A stretch of 64,000 nt of DNA, from the NCBI RefSeq assembly GCF_012274265.1, contig NZ_JAANYY010000004.1, positions 372,001-436,000 of the forward strand, read 5' to 3'. The position numbers were made by a program, and so were the translations under genes. This DNA is from Sphingopyxis microcysteis. Lineage in GTDB: Bacteria; Pseudomonadota; Alphaproteobacteria; Sphingomonadales; Sphingomonadaceae. Positions 40,556-50,232 of this stretch are shown here, in pieces. The notes under the pieces are model-generated. The model saw only the letters and a list, made by a program, of their open reading frames with translations, ran no database searches and was not told the DNA's origin. Numbering within the stretch: position 1 is the first letter of the stretch; each line of letters begins with the position of its first letter.

Positions 40556-42859
40556 ATGTTTGACGTGAAAAAAGTATCGATCGAGTGGGGCGGTGAAACG
40601 CTGACGCTCGAAACGGGCAAGGTTGCCCGCCAGGCCGACGGCGCCGTGATGGCGACGCTGGGCGAAACGGTCGTCCTGTGCGCCGTGACCGCCGCGAAGT
40701 CGGTGAAGGACGGGCAGGACTTCTTCCCGCTCACCGTCCATTATCAGGAAAAATATTCGGCCGCGGGTCGCATCCCCGGCGGCTTCTTCAAGCGCGAACG
40801 CGGCGCGACCGAAAAGGAAACTTTGGTCAGCCGCCTGATCGACCGTCCGATCCGCCCGCTGTTCCCCGAAGGTTTCTACAACGAAATCAACGCCATTGCC
40901 CAGGTTCTGAGCTATGACGGTCATAACGAGCCCGACATCCTTGCGATGGTCGCCGCGTCGGCTGCGCTCACCATTTCGGGCGTGCCCTTCATGGGCCCGA
41001 TCGGTGCCGCGCGCGTTGGCTACCTGAACGGCGAATATATTCTGAACCCGACCGACGAACAGGTCGCCGAGGGCGACCTCGACCTCGTCGTCGCCGCCAC
41101 TTACGACGCGGTGATGATGGTCGAATCCGAAGCCAATGAGCTGTCGGAAGACATCATGCTCGGCGCCGTGCTGTTCGCGCACGACGCGTGCCGCGAAGTC
41201 GTGAAGGCGATCATCAAGCTCGCCGAACAAGCTGCCAAGGATCCGTGGGAAATGGCCGCGTCGGACGACAATGCCGCGCTCAAGGACAAGCTGAAGAAGC
41301 TGATCGGCAAGGACATTGCGGCGGCTTACAAGCTGACCGACAAGTCGGCGCGTTCGAATGCCTTGAACGAAGCGCGCGCGAAGGCGAAGGAAAGCTTCAC
41401 GGCCGACGGCCTCAGCCCGCAGGACGTCATGGCGGGCATCAAGCTCACCAAGAAGCTCGAAGCCGAAATCGTGCGCGGCGCCATCCTGAAGGACGGCAAG
41501 CGCATCGACGGCCGCACGACGACGCAGATCCGCCCGATCGTCGCCGAAACGCACTTCCTGCCGCGCGCGCATGGTTCGGCGCTGTTCACCCGCGGCGAAA
41601 CCCAGACGATCGCTACGGCTACTCTGGGCACCAAGGATGCGGAGCAGATGATCGACGGCCTCAACGGCCTGTCGTACCAGAACTTCATGCTGCACTATAA
41701 CTTCCCGCCCTATTCGGTCGGTGAAGTCGGCCGCTTCGGCGCCCCGGGCCGCCGCGAAGTCGGTCACGGCAAGCTCGCATGGCGCGCGCTGCACCCGGTG
41801 CTGCCGACCAAGGACGAGTTCCCCTACACGATCCGCCTCACCAGCGACATCACCGAGTCGAACGGCTCGTCGTCGATGGCGTCGGTGTGTGGTGGTTCGC
41901 TCGCGATGATGGACGCCGGCGTGCCGATCAAGCGCCCCGTGTCGGGCATCGCGATGGGCCTGATCCTCGAAGGCAAGGATTATGCGATCCTCAGCGACAT
42001 CTTGGGCGACGAGGATCACCTCGGCGACATGGACTTCAAGGTCGCGGGGACGTCCGAAGGCATCACCACGATGCAGATGGACATCAAGATCGCGGGCATC
42101 ACGAAGGAAATCTTTGAAGCCGCGCTCAACCAGGCGAAGGAAGGCCGCGCGCACATCCTTGGCGAGATGAACAAGGCGCTCGGCGAGACCCGCAGCGAAT
42201 TGTCGGCGCACGCGCCGCGCATCGAAACGATGCAGATCGACAAGTCGAAGATCCGCGACGTCATCGGCACCGGCGGCAAGGTGATCCGCGAGATCGTCGC
42301 GACCACCGGCGCCAAGGTCGACATCGACGACGAAGGCCTGATCAAGATCTCGTCGAGCGACCTCGACCAGATCGAAGCCGCGCGCAAGTGGATCAGCGGC
42401 ATCGTCGAGGAAGCCGAAGTCGGCAAAATCTATGACGGCAAGGTCGTCAACCTCGTCGATTTCGGGGCGTTCGTGAATTTCATGGGCGGCAAGGACGGCC
42501 TGGTTCACGTCAGCGAAATCGCCAATGAGCGCGTCGAGAAGGTCTCGGACGTCCTCAGCGAAGGCCAGGAAGTCAAGGTCAAGGTGCTCGAGATCGACCA
42601 GCGCGGCAAGGTTCGCCTGTCGATGCGCGTCGTCGATCAGGAAACCGGCGCCGAGCTGGAAGACACCCGCCCGCCGCGCGAACCGCGCGGGGATCGTGGT
42701 CCGCGCGGTGACCGCGGCGATCGTGGCCCGCGCCGCGATGGCGGCGGTCGTGGCGACCGTGGTCCGCGCCGCGACGGCGACCGCGATCGCGGCCCGCGCC
42801 GCGAACGCAACGACGGCCCGGAAGATCAGGGCCATGTGCCTGATTTCCTGAAGGACTAA
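40556..42859 (+). CDS. pnp: Polyribonucleotide nucleotidyltransferase (PNPase)
   Basis: A 767-residue 3'-5' phosphorolytic exoribonuclease of the RNA degradosome. Two RNase PH domains ([20 protein letters not shown], then [20 protein letters not shown]) are followed by KH ([20 protein letters not shown]) and S1 ([20 protein letters not shown]). The tail is unusually rich in Arg/Gly/Asp units ([20 protein letters not shown]), probably disordered and RNA-binding, ending GHVPDFLKD, a common alphaproteobacterial C-terminus. A terminator follows. Confidence 0.98.
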   Translation: MFDVKKVSIEWGGETLTLETGKVARQADGAVMATLGETVVLCAVTAAKSVKDGQDFFPLTVHYQEKYSAAGRIPGGFFKRERGATEKETLVSRLIDRPIRPLFPEGFYNEINAIAQVLSYDGHNEPDILAMVAASAALTISGVPFMGPIGAARVGYLNGEYILNPTDEQVAEGDLDLVVAATYDAVMMVESEANELSEDIMLGAVLFAHDACREVVKAIIKLAEQAAKDPWEMAASDDNAALKDKLKKLIGKDIAAAYKLTDKSARSNALNEARAKAKESFTADGLSPQDVMAGIKLTKKLEAEIVRGAILKDGKRIDGRTTTQIRPIVAETHFLPRAHGSALFTRGETQTIATATLGTKDAEQMIDGLNGLSYQNFMLHYNFPPYSVGEVGRFGAPGRREVGHGKLAWRALHPVLPTKDEFPYTIRLTSDITESNGSSSMASVCGGSLAMMDAGVPIKRPVSGIAMGLILEGKDYAILSDILGDEDHLGDMDFKVAGTSEGITTMQMDIKIAGITKEIFEAALNQAKEGRAHILGEMNKALGETRSELSAHAPRIETMQIDKSKIRDVIGTGGKVIREIVATTGAKVDIDDEGLIKISSSDLDQIEAARKWISGIVEEAEVGKIYDGKVVNLVDFGAFVNFMGGKDGLVHVSEIANERVEKVSDVLSEGQEVKVKVLEIDQRGKVRLSMRVVDQETGAELEDTRPPREPRGDRGPRGDRGDRGPRRDGGGRGDRGPRRDGDRDRGPRRERNDGPEDQGHVPDFLKD

Positions 42860-42881
42860 ACCTTCGGTTTATCGAAACAGG

Positions 42882-42912
42882 AAAGGGGCTGCCGAGAGGC
42901 GGCCCCTTTTTT
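42882..42912 (+). terminator. Terminator after pnp
   Basis: AGGGGCTGCC GAGA GGCGGCCCCT forms an imperfect stem followed by six T residues. Confidence 0.85.
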
Positions 42913-42963
42913 CTTAACCTGCTTAAGGATATCAGAATATCCAGGCAGGAGAGGAGTAGGGCG

Positions 42964-43791
42964 ATGGGTAAGTGGAGCGTTCTGTTTCTTGCAGTCGCTT
43001 TAATCGCCGTTTCTGGTCTCTTAGGGACATCGACCAGCGCCTGCGCCTGCGTCGAACCGATGCCGGAAAAGGAGCTGCGAGCTCTGATCCGAAAAGCCGA
43101 CACAGGCGATATCCGCGCTGTTGGACAAGTGTGGCAGGAATATGCGTTTGTTCGTGAGGATCGCCGCAAGGGAAAGATATGGGCTAGCCGAGCGATCCGC
43201 GTTGGGGATCCGCATACGATGGCGTCCATGGCCGACGATTGGATGTGGGAAGGTCAGCGTGCGATCGACAAACGGCATAAGCTTGTTTTCTATGACGCCG
43301 CGATCCGGCTATTGGAAAACGGATACCGCAATCGCAACATGCTTTCTACCTGTGGTCCCGGCGGGTCCAACGATAGATATTTCTACATCGCAAATCTCCG
43401 CAGCGCGCGCGCAGCCCTGGCTACTGCAAGTAGCGGTCCAAGCAGCTGGATTCGCAGCGCAGGCAGGAAAAATGCTTCGGCTGCATATCATGTTGCAAAC
43501 CACTATTTCTGGGTAGAGCTGGACCAAAGTAAGCGTGGGCAATGGGAACTTCGCGCTTCCGAACTGGGTGACCCAATGTATGCGGGCAGCGTGGTCGATA
43601 AGCGCCCGCAATCGGATGACATTCGAGATATTGTCTATTCCTTGGGCAGGGCTGATGGGATCGCAAAACTGGGCGACAACTGGGTTCAGCAGGCCGTGAC
43701 TGCGGAGCTCCGGGATCGACTAGCCAGAGCGCGGCATTTTGCCAGCGGCAAAAAGGGCAAATTTGTCGACCCAAATTGCAAAGCCGCCTGA
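42964..43791 (+). CDS. Exported protein of unknown function
   Basis: A 275-residue protein with a signal peptide (MGKWSVLFLAVALIAVSGLL to TSA). The mature part has repeated helical segments: RALIRKADTGDIRAVGQVWQ, ASRAIRVGDPHTMASMADDW and RAIDKRHKLVFYDAAIRLLE. It also has several cysteines (CACVEP, STCGPGG, PNCKAA). The A/G/L spacing is reminiscent of Sel1-like repeats but is not a clear match. Codon use is less GC-rich than neighbours. GGAGAGGAG precedes the ATG. Confidence 0.78.
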   Translation: MGKWSVLFLAVALIAVSGLLGTSTSACACVEPMPEKELRALIRKADTGDIRAVGQVWQEYAFVREDRRKGKIWASRAIRVGDPHTMASMADDWMWEGQRAIDKRHKLVFYDAAIRLLENGYRNRNMLSTCGPGGSNDRYFYIANLRSARAALATASSGPSSWIRSAGRKNASAAYHVANHYFWVELDQSKRGQWELRASELGDPMYAGSVVDKRPQSDDIRDIVYSLGRADGIAKLGDNWVQQAVTAELRDRLARARHFASGKKGKFVDPNCKAA

Positions 43792-43852
43792 CGGGATTTT
43801 CTAATCCGCCAATGCGGCCTTCCTCGCATTGCGCTGCCGTCGCGATGGCGGG

Positions 43853-45511
43853 CTATTTGCGCGCCGCGGCGCTCTGGTCGCGGATCGCCTTGAATTCGCT
43901 GCCGGCTTTCCAGCCGGGCCAGCGATCCGAGCGCGCCAGTTCGTCGCCGATCGTGTAGAATAGCGAAATATCCTGCACCGCGCCGTCGAGGTTCCAGTCG
44001 GGCCCCCAGGCGTCGCATGCCTGATGATAGCATTTGCCGGTATAGGCATCGACCCACGCCTGCCCTGCGGGCTTGCCGCCGCTTACAAGGTCGGAGGCAC
44101 CCGCGATCCCCATCATCAGCAGGACGGGGACGCCGCGCTTGGCCATGCTGAAATGGTCGGCGCGGTAGAACAGCCCGCGTTCGGGCAGGCTTTCGACCGA
44201 AACGGTGCGGCCCTGCGCGGCGGCGACGCGCGCGAGATCATCCTCGAGCGTTCCCTGCCCCTTGCCGACAAGGATGACGTCCTTGGCGCGCCCCGCGGTC
44301 TGCAGGATGTCGAGGCCGAGGTTGGCGACGGTCTTTTCGACCGGATAGAGTGGGTTCGCCGCATAGGCCTCGGAACCGAGCAGGCCGCGCTCCTCGGCGG
44401 TCCAGAAGGCGAAGAGGATGCTGCGGTCGGGCGGTGGCGCGGCCTTGAAGCCGCGCGCGATTTCGAACAACCCCGCGACGCCGAGCGCGTCGTCGTTGGC
44501 GCCGGCGCGGTAGATGCGCCCCGTTTCGTCGGGCGCGCCCGCGCCATAGGCGTCCCAGTGCGCGCCGTACATCACGACCTCGTCGGGGCGTTTGGCGCCG
44601 GGGATCTTCGCGAGGACGTTCTGGCTTTGCACGACCGCGTGCGTCACCGGGACGGCGGCGTTGAAGCTGGTGCCAAGGGCGACGGGTTTGAAGTCCTTGC
44701 GGCGCGCGGCGATGCGCAGTTTGGCGAGATCCTGCCCGGCGTCGGCGAACAATTTCGTCGCGGTCTCGCCCGAAATCCAGCCCTGCAGCACCAGGCTCGT
44801 CATCTTTTCGGGCGGCACGACGAGGCCGTAATTTTCGCCGCCGCCGCTTTTGACGACATTCCAGCCATAGCCGACGCCGTCGGTGTCGTGGACGATCAGC
44901 GCCGCGATCGCGCCGCGCCGCGCCGCTTCCTCGAACTTGTAGGTCCAGCGGCCATAATAGGTCATCGTACGGTCGCCAAACTTGCCGAACGCATCCTCGC
45001 CCTTGGCCGCGACGAAATCGGGGTCGTTGATCAGGAAGACCGCGACCTTGCCCTTCAGATCCTGCCCCTTGAAATCATCCCAGCCGCGTTCGGGCGCGGT
45101 GACGCCATAGCCGACGAAAACGAGCGGCGCGTTCTGAACTACCGCCTGATCCTGGGGCTGGAGCGTCGAGACATAGATGTCGGTGCCGAAGGCGAGCGGC
45201 GTCGCCGCGCCCTTGCGGTCGAACGCCAGCGTCGTGGCGGTTCCAAGGCGGGTGTGCAGCAACGGCACAGGCTGGGTCCAGCCGCCGTCGACGCCCGCGG
45301 GTTCGAGCCCGAGCGCCTGCAGCCGCCCGATCAGATAGCCGATCGTGCGTTCCTCGCCGATCGTCCCCGGCGCGCGGCCCTGAAACTGGTCGGAGGCGAG
45401 CGTGCGCACGGTTTCGGTGAGGTTGGCGGGGTCGATCGCCGGGGCGGTTTGCGCGACGGCAGGGACTGAAACGGCAGCAAGGAGCGCGGCGGCGGCGAGG
45501 CGTAGGGTCAT
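43853..45511 (-). CDS. Exported M28-family aminopeptidase with PA domain
   Basis: A 552-residue zinc peptidase with a signal peptide (MTLRLAAAALLAAVSVPAVA). The PA-like insertion runs over DDFKGQDLKGKVAVFLINDP. The catalytic M28 domain has MYGAHWDAYGAG (His, Asp), RAGANDDALGVAG (Asp), FAFWTAEERGLLGSEAYAAN (Glu-Glu) and YTGKCYHQACDAWGPDWN. It probably releases N-terminal residues from periplasmic peptides. Its start is separated from the TetR gene by 74 bp. Confidence 0.93.
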   Translation of the reverse strand: MTLRLAAAALLAAVSVPAVAQTAPAIDPANLTETVRTLASDQFQGRAPGTIGEERTIGYLIGRLQALGLEPAGVDGGWTQPVPLLHTRLGTATTLAFDRKGAATPLAFGTDIYVSTLQPQDQAVVQNAPLVFVGYGVTAPERGWDDFKGQDLKGKVAVFLINDPDFVAAKGEDAFGKFGDRTMTYYGRWTYKFEEAARRGAIAALIVHDTDGVGYGWNVVKSGGGENYGLVVPPEKMTSLVLQGWISGETATKLFADAGQDLAKLRIAARRKDFKPVALGTSFNAAVPVTHAVVQSQNVLAKIPGAKRPDEVVMYGAHWDAYGAGAPDETGRIYRAGANDDALGVAGLFEIARGFKAAPPPDRSILFAFWTAEERGLLGSEAYAANPLYPVEKTVANLGLDILQTAGRAKDVILVGKGQGTLEDDLARVAAAQGRTVSVESLPERGLFYRADHFSMAKRGVPVLLMMGIAGASDLVSGGKPAGQAWVDAYTGKCYHQACDAWGPDWNLDGAVQDISLFYTIGDELARSDRWPGWKAGSEFKAIRDQSAAARK

Positions 45512-45585
45512 GAGGCAAAGGCTTCCCGGTTGATGAGCCGCCAGCCTAAGCGGTTTCGACGCGACATTGAAGCGCGCAGGTCGCG

Positions 45586-46185
45586 TCAGACCTCCAGACA
45601 GGCCAGAACAGCAGGAAGCAGCGCGGCGGCGGCGCGCTCGCGGGTGCCGGGATCGCTGCCGAACACGTCCTCAACCGCCAGTTTTGCGAAACCGTGGACC
45701 AGCGACCATGCGGCGACGGTCGGCGCCAGTGCGGGATCGAGCGGGTCGGCGATGGCGGGCTGGCCCGCGCGGACCACCTCGTCGAGCATCGCAAAGGCGC
45801 GGCGGCCGGCGGCGGCGAAATCGGGATCGGCGGCATCGACCACCGCGCGCCGCCACATCAGGTCGAACGCCGCGGGGTGCGCGAGCGCGAAGCCGACATA
45901 CGCCGCGCCCTGTGCTTCCAGTCGGGTACGGCGATTACCGGGAATCGCCGCCGCTGCGGTCAGGACATCGCCCAGTTCGGTAAAGGCCGCGGTGGCGACG
46001 GCGGTGAGCAGGCCGCGCGCATCGCCGAAATGATGCCCGGGCGCGGCGGGCGATACCCCGGCGCGGCGCGCTGCCTCACGAAGCGAGAAGCCATCGACCC
46101 CGCGCTCGGTAATCACCGCTTCGGCGGCTGCAATCAACGCGGCGCGAAGGTCGCCATGGTGATAGGGGCGCGACTTGTCCGTCAT
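45586..46185 (-). CDS. TetR-family transcriptional regulator
   Basis: A 199-residue repressor. The N-terminal HTH is RAALIAAAEAVITERGVDGF and SLREAARRAGVSPAAPGHHF, typical TetR. The C-terminal ligand domain (LEAQGAAYVGFALAHPAAFD to ACLEV) is the TetR_C_33-like type. ATG 46185 starts MTDKSRPYHHGDLR. It is divergent from the DUF4281 gene with 64 bp between starts, so it probably represses that gene and itself. Confidence 0.9.
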   Translation of the reverse strand: MTDKSRPYHHGDLRAALIAAAEAVITERGVDGFSLREAARRAGVSPAAPGHHFGDARGLLTAVATAAFTELGDVLTAAAAIPGNRRTRLEAQGAAYVGFALAHPAAFDLMWRRAVVDAADPDFAAAGRRAFAMLDEVVRAGQPAIADPLDPALAPTVAAWSLVHGFAKLAVEDVFGSDPGTRERAAAALLPAVLACLEV

Positions 46186-46249
46186 CTTGACATTGTTTAG
46201 ATTGCTGCTCACAACGCCATCTTTGCAGTGTTCAGATGGGGGTGGCAAG
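46186..46249. promoter_or_regulatory. Divergent promoter/operator region of tetR and the DUF4281 gene
   Basis: A perfect TTGACA lies at 46187-46192 for rightward transcription. ATTGT and ACAAC half-sites are spaced about 15 bp apart, a plausible but unproven TetR operator. Confidence 0.35.
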
Positions 46250-46693
46250 ATGGTTGAACCGGCGGCACTTTTTTCACTGGCGGGAACGCTGGCGCTTTTG
46301 GGATGGGTGGCGCTGCTCGTCGCCCTGTTCTTCCGGCGCGCGCGGCCCGGGGTCTGGACGGTCACCCAATATGTCATCCCCGGGCTGATCGCGGTCGCCT
46401 ATGGCCTGCTGTGGTGGGGTGGGCGCGGCGCCTATGCCGACGGCGGCTTCGGGTCGATCCCCGAAGTTCGCGCCTGGTTCGCCAATGATTTTCTGCTGAC
46501 CGCGGGGTGGCTGCATTATCTGGCATTTGACCTGTTCATCGGAACCTGGATTTGCCGCGATGCCGAGGCGCGGGGGGTTCATCCGCTGCTGGTGCTGCCG
46601 ACGTTGCCGCTGACCTTTTTGTTCGGTCCGCTGGGATTGCTGCTGTGGTTCGCGGTCCGCGCAGGGGTTCGCGGGATCGCGCGCACGGAATGA
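46250..46693 (+). CDS. DUF4281 (ABA4-like) membrane protein
   Basis: A 147-residue four-helix membrane protein: LFSLAGTLALLGWVALLVAL, YVIPGLIAVAYGLLWWGGRG, LTAGWLHYLAFDLFIGTWIC and LPLTFLFGPLGLLLWFAVR. The HYLAFDLFIGTW and FLFGPLGLLLW motifs identify DUF4281, homologous to plant ABA4, which in plants is needed for neoxanthin synthesis. In a bacterium it may act in carotenoid chemistry; this is inference. It is controlled from the tetR side. Confidence 0.85.
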   Translation: MVEPAALFSLAGTLALLGWVALLVALFFRRARPGVWTVTQYVIPGLIAVAYGLLWWGGRGAYADGGFGSIPEVRAWFANDFLLTAGWLHYLAFDLFIGTWICRDAEARGVHPLLVLPTLPLTFLFGPLGLLLWFAVRAGVRGIARTE

Positions 46694-46747
46694 TTTGATC
46701 GCAAGAAACGGGGCGCCCGCCACGCGGCGACGTGGCAGGGGCGCGGC

Positions 46748-47473
46748 ATGACCGAGACGATCGATACCGAGATTGCCGCGCGCAGCGCCGCGCTCGACTG
46801 GCCTGCCATTGCCGCCTCGCTCGACAGCGAGGGGTGGGCGGTGTTGCCGCGGCTGCTGTCGCTGCGCGAATCCGATGCGGCCGCGGCGCAATATGGCGAC
46901 GAGGCATTGTTCCGCAGCCATGTCCATATGGCGCGGCACGGGTTCGGGCGCGGCGAGTATCGCTATTTCGCCTATCCGTTGCCGCCGCTGGTCGCGGCGC
47001 TACGCGGGGCGCTTTATACCCGTCTGGCGCCGATCGCGAACCGCTGGCACGAACGGACGGGGCAGGATTCGCGCTTTCCCGCTCGCCACGCCGACTATCT
47101 GGCGCATTGCCATGCGGCGGGGCAGGCGCGTCCGACGCCGCTGTTGCTGCAATATGGACCGGGCGACTATAATTGCCTGCACCGCGACCTCTATGGCGCC
47201 GAGGTCTTTCCGTTGCAGGTCGCGGTGCTGCTGTCGGCGCCGGGCGATGATTTCACCGGCGGCGAGTTCGTGCTGACCGAGCAGCGGCCCCGGATGCAGT
47301 CGCGCGCCGCTGTCGTGCCGCTGGACAAGGGCGATGCGGTGATCTTTGCGGTGAACGAACGGCCGGTCGCGGGCAGCCGCGGCGATTATCGCGTTGCGAT
47401 GCGCCACGGGGTGAGCGCGATCCGCTCGGGGCGGCGGCATACGCTGGGGGTGATCTTTCACGACGCGGCCTAA
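46748..47473 (+). CDS. 2-oxoglutarate-Fe(II) dioxygenase-like protein
   Basis: A 241-residue protein with a jelly-roll dioxygenase pattern: YNCLHRDLYGAEVFPLQVAV (HxD metal ligands), GEFVLTEQRPRMQSRAAVVP and the distal His in RRHTLGVIFHD with the 2OG-binding Arg nearby. The N-terminal 60 residues (LDSEGWAVLPRLLSLRESDA) match the prolyl hydroxylase-like branch. It could hydroxylate a protein or small molecule; no substrate is evident. Confidence 0.85.
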   Translation: MTETIDTEIAARSAALDWPAIAASLDSEGWAVLPRLLSLRESDAAAAQYGDEALFRSHVHMARHGFGRGEYRYFAYPLPPLVAALRGALYTRLAPIANRWHERTGQDSRFPARHADYLAHCHAAGQARPTPLLLQYGPGDYNCLHRDLYGAEVFPLQVAVLLSAPGDDFTGGEFVLTEQRPRMQSRAAVVPLDKGDAVIFAVNERPVAGSRGDYRVAMRHGVSAIRSGRRHTLGVIFHDAA

Positions 47474-47551
47474 CTCCGCCCAGCGGGTGGACATGGCGGC
47501 TAGGGCGGCTAAGCCAGTGCTTCCCCCACGGCACCAGCGAGGACAGCGGCG

Positions 47552-48646
47552 ATGGATTTTTCCCGGCTTCAGGCGAGCAGCAAGATCGGCGACGACTGGG
47601 TCTATCCGCAGCCGCCGTGCCTGAATTTCGGCTGGCTGGATGTCGACCGCGATCCCGACCACCGCGTCTATTGGGAGGAATATGGCAACCCCGCCGGTGA
47701 GCCCGTCATGTTCCTGCACGGCGGCCCCGGCGGCGCCTGCGCCCCCGCGATGGCGCGTTTCTTTGACCCCAAACGCTATCGCGTCATCCTCTTCGACCAG
47801 CGCGGGTGCGGCAAGAGCGAGCCCAATGTCGCGTCAGCCGGTCCCGCGGTCGCGCTCGCCAAAAATACCACCGCCGACCTGATCGGCGACATCGAGAAAT
47901 TGCGCGACCATCTGGGGATCGCGGGGCCGATGCACGTGTTCGGCGGCAGCTGGGGCAGCACGCTGGCGATGGCCTATGCGATCGCGCATCCGGCGCATTG
48001 CGCCAGCCTGATCTTGCGCGGCATCTTCCTCGGCGCGCCGGAGGATCTCGACTATCTGTATCAGGGCAATGCCGCGACATGGGACGCCGACCCGTTCGGC
48101 CTGACCGCGCCGGGCGCCTATATCAAATATCCCGATGAATGGGCGGCGCTGCTGAACGTCCTGACCCCCGCCGAACGCGGCGATGTGATGGCGTCGTACA
48201 AGGCGATCTTTGACATGGTGCCGACCACCGCGGCGGAGAAGGCGCGGCAGCTGGAGGCGGCGCTGACCTGGTCGTTGTGGGAGGGGGTGATTTCGAACAT
48301 GATCCCCGAAACCGCCGATACCGGCAAGTTCGGCGAGGCGGACTTCGCCTTGTGCTTTGCGCAGATCGAGGCGCATTATTTCGCGAACGCGCTGTTCCTG
48401 CCCGCGGGGCATTTCTTTGATCATATCGGGGCGCTCGCGGCGATCCCGATCCATATCGTCCACGGGCGGTTCGACGAAGTCTGTCCGCTGACGCAGGCGT
48501 CGCGGCTGGTCACCGCGCTGCGCGCGGCAGGCGCCGAGCCGGTGAGCTATATTATCACCAACGCCGGGCATAGCGCGATGGAGCGCGAAAATGCGCTGGC
48601 ACTGACCGCGGTGATGGATGGACTGGTGCCGCTGCCCCGGGCTTAG
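47552..48646 (+). CDS. pip: Prolyl aminopeptidase
   Basis: A 364-residue alpha/beta hydrolase that removes N-terminal proline. The oxyanion region is HGGPGGACAPAMARFFDPKR, the nucleophile FGGSWGSTLAMAYAIAHP, and the Asp/His pair lies in HIVHGRFDEVCPLTQ and TNAGHSAMER. DQRGCGKSEP is a family motif. Residues EDLDYLYQGNAAT and onward form the alpha-helical cap. It starts MDFSRLQASSKIGDDWVYPQ. Confidence 0.95.
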   Translation: MDFSRLQASSKIGDDWVYPQPPCLNFGWLDVDRDPDHRVYWEEYGNPAGEPVMFLHGGPGGACAPAMARFFDPKRYRVILFDQRGCGKSEPNVASAGPAVALAKNTTADLIGDIEKLRDHLGIAGPMHVFGGSWGSTLAMAYAIAHPAHCASLILRGIFLGAPEDLDYLYQGNAATWDADPFGLTAPGAYIKYPDEWAALLNVLTPAERGDVMASYKAIFDMVPTTAAEKARQLEAALTWSLWEGVISNMIPETADTGKFGEADFALCFAQIEAHYFANALFLPAGHFFDHIGALAAIPIHIVHGRFDEVCPLTQASRLVTALRAAGAEPVSYIITNAGHSAMERENALALTAVMDGLVPLPRA

Positions 48647-48679
48647 GCATGGCGCGTTAAATCCGCATCCCCTTCAAAT

Positions 48680-48765
48680 CCGTTTGTGCTGAGCTTGTCG
48701 AAGCACCGTTCTTCCTTCTGACGTCAAAAGAAAGAACGGCCCTTCGACAAGCTCAGGGCGAACGG
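48680..48765. repeat. Inverted repeat pair with CTTCGACAAGCTCAGG
   Basis: CCGTTTGTGCTGAGCTTGTC and its inverted partner GACAAGCTCAGGGCGAACGG lie at the ends, with ACCGTTCTT / AAGAACGG arms inside. Nearly the same element is at 51095-51182, so the pair brackets ispG and the porin gene. Confidence 0.9.
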
Positions 48766-48820
48766 TTCATATCAGATGCTCAGAGCTAAGATATTAGAGC
48801 GATCGGGTGCGTTTGCGCGC

Positions 48821-49972
48821 TTACGCGGCCTTGCCGTGTGTGACGTCCATGCTGACCGCGTTACCCGCATCGATTTCGGCGGCCTTGGCTTCGACCAGCT
48901 TGACGATGTGGCCGATCATATCGGCGTCTTCGACATGGTGGTCGGTGACGCCCGAGAGGTACACCATATGCTTGCCGTTGCCGCCGCCGGTGATGCCGAT
49001 GTCGGTCTCGCGCGCCTCGCCGGGGCCGTTGACGACGCAGCCCAATACCGAGAGCGACATCGGGGTCTTGATGTGGCTGAGCGCCTCTTCGAGCGCCTGC
49101 ACGGTGCGGATGACGTCGAAACCCTGCCGCGCGCAGCTGGGGCAGGAGACGACGCGCACGCCGCGGGTGCGGAGGCCGAGCGATTTGAGGATTTCATAGC
49201 CGACGCGCACTTCCTCTTCGGGTTCGGCCGACAGGCTGACGCGGATCGTGTCGCCGATCCCCGCCCAGAGGAGGTTGCCGATCCCGAGCGCCGATTTGAC
49301 CGTGCCGCCGATCAGTCCGCCGGCTTCGGTGATGCCGAGGTGGAGCGGGCAGTCGACCGCGTCGGCGAGCTGCGCATAGGCGGCGACCGCAAGGAAGACG
49401 TCGCTCGCCTTTACCGCGACCTTATAGTCGTGGAAGTCGTGATCCTGGAGCAGCTTGATATGGTCGAGCGCGCTTTCGACGAGCGCTTCGGGGCAGGGCT
49501 CGCCATATTTTTCGAGCAGGTCTTTCTCAAGGCTGCCCGCGTTGACCCCGATGCGGATCGCGCAGCCGTTCGCCTTGGCGGCGCGGACGACCTCGCCGAC
49601 GCGCTCGCTGCTGCCGATATTGCCGGGGTTGATGCGCAGGCACGCCGCGCCCGCATCGGCGGCTTCGAGCGCGCGCTTATAGTGGAAATGGATGTCGGCG
49701 ATGATCGGGATGCGCGCGGCGCGAAAGATCTTGCCCAATGCCGCGGTCGAATCGGTGTCGGGGCACGACACGCGGATCAGGTCGGCGCCGGCTTCCTCGC
49801 AGCGGCGGATCTGGTCGATCGTTGCCACCGCATCGCTGGTCAGCGTGTTCGTCATCGTCTGGACCGTGATCGGTGCGCCGCCGCCGACCGGCACATCGCC
49901 GACCATGATCTGGCGGCATTGGCGCCGCGCGATGTCGCGCCAGGGGCGCAGGCCGGGGTTGTGATCGCTCAT
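48821..49972 (-). CDS. ispG: (E)-4-hydroxy-3-methylbut-2-enyl-diphosphate synthase (flavodoxin), IspG
   Basis: A 383-residue [4Fe-4S] enzyme of the MEP isoprenoid pathway. The TIM-barrel part has [31 protein letters not shown] and [10 protein letters not shown]. The cluster ligands are seen in [13 protein letters not shown] and [20 protein letters not shown] 49972 starts [20 protein letters not shown]; the frame is open to 50056 but that part has no start signal. It belongs to the same essential isoprenoid pathway as dxs/ispH elsewhere. Confidence 0.96.
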   Translation of the reverse strand: MSDHNPGLRPWRDIARRQCRQIMVGDVPVGGGAPITVQTMTNTLTSDAVATIDQIRRCEEAGADLIRVSCPDTDSTAALGKIFRAARIPIIADIHFHYKRALEAADAGAACLRINPGNIGSSERVGEVVRAAKANGCAIRIGVNAGSLEKDLLEKYGEPCPEALVESALDHIKLLQDHDFHDYKVAVKASDVFLAVAAYAQLADAVDCPLHLGITEAGGLIGGTVKSALGIGNLLWAGIGDTIRVSLSAEPEEEVRVGYEILKSLGLRTRGVRVVSCPSCARQGFDVIRTVQALEEALSHIKTPMSLSVLGCVVNGPGEARETDIGITGGGNGKHMVYLSGVTDHHVEDADMIGHIVKLVEAKAAEIDAGNAVSMDVTHGKAA

Positions 49973-50232
49973 GGGTTCGGGCTCGATCGAGAAGGGGACA
50001 GGCGCGCTCTTTAGCCGTCGCGAGGCGACTTGGCAAAGCCTGCGCGCTCCGATCAAGCTGTTGCGCGAAAGACACAGTTTGTCGCCGAATCATGGGCAGG
50101 CGCAATTTTTGTTTGTGCGGCGCAGCAAAATCGGCAATTTTGAATCGTTCGACGTCACAGGCCCGCTCTAAAGAGGCGTGGACAGCGTACAGCAGGCTGG
50201 GACGATCCGTTGTTTTACTAGGGGGATCACCC

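Noticed and set aside
40256-42835. 859-codon open frame antisense to rpsO and pnp
   Set aside because: Shadow of pnp, a common artefact of third-position GC bias.
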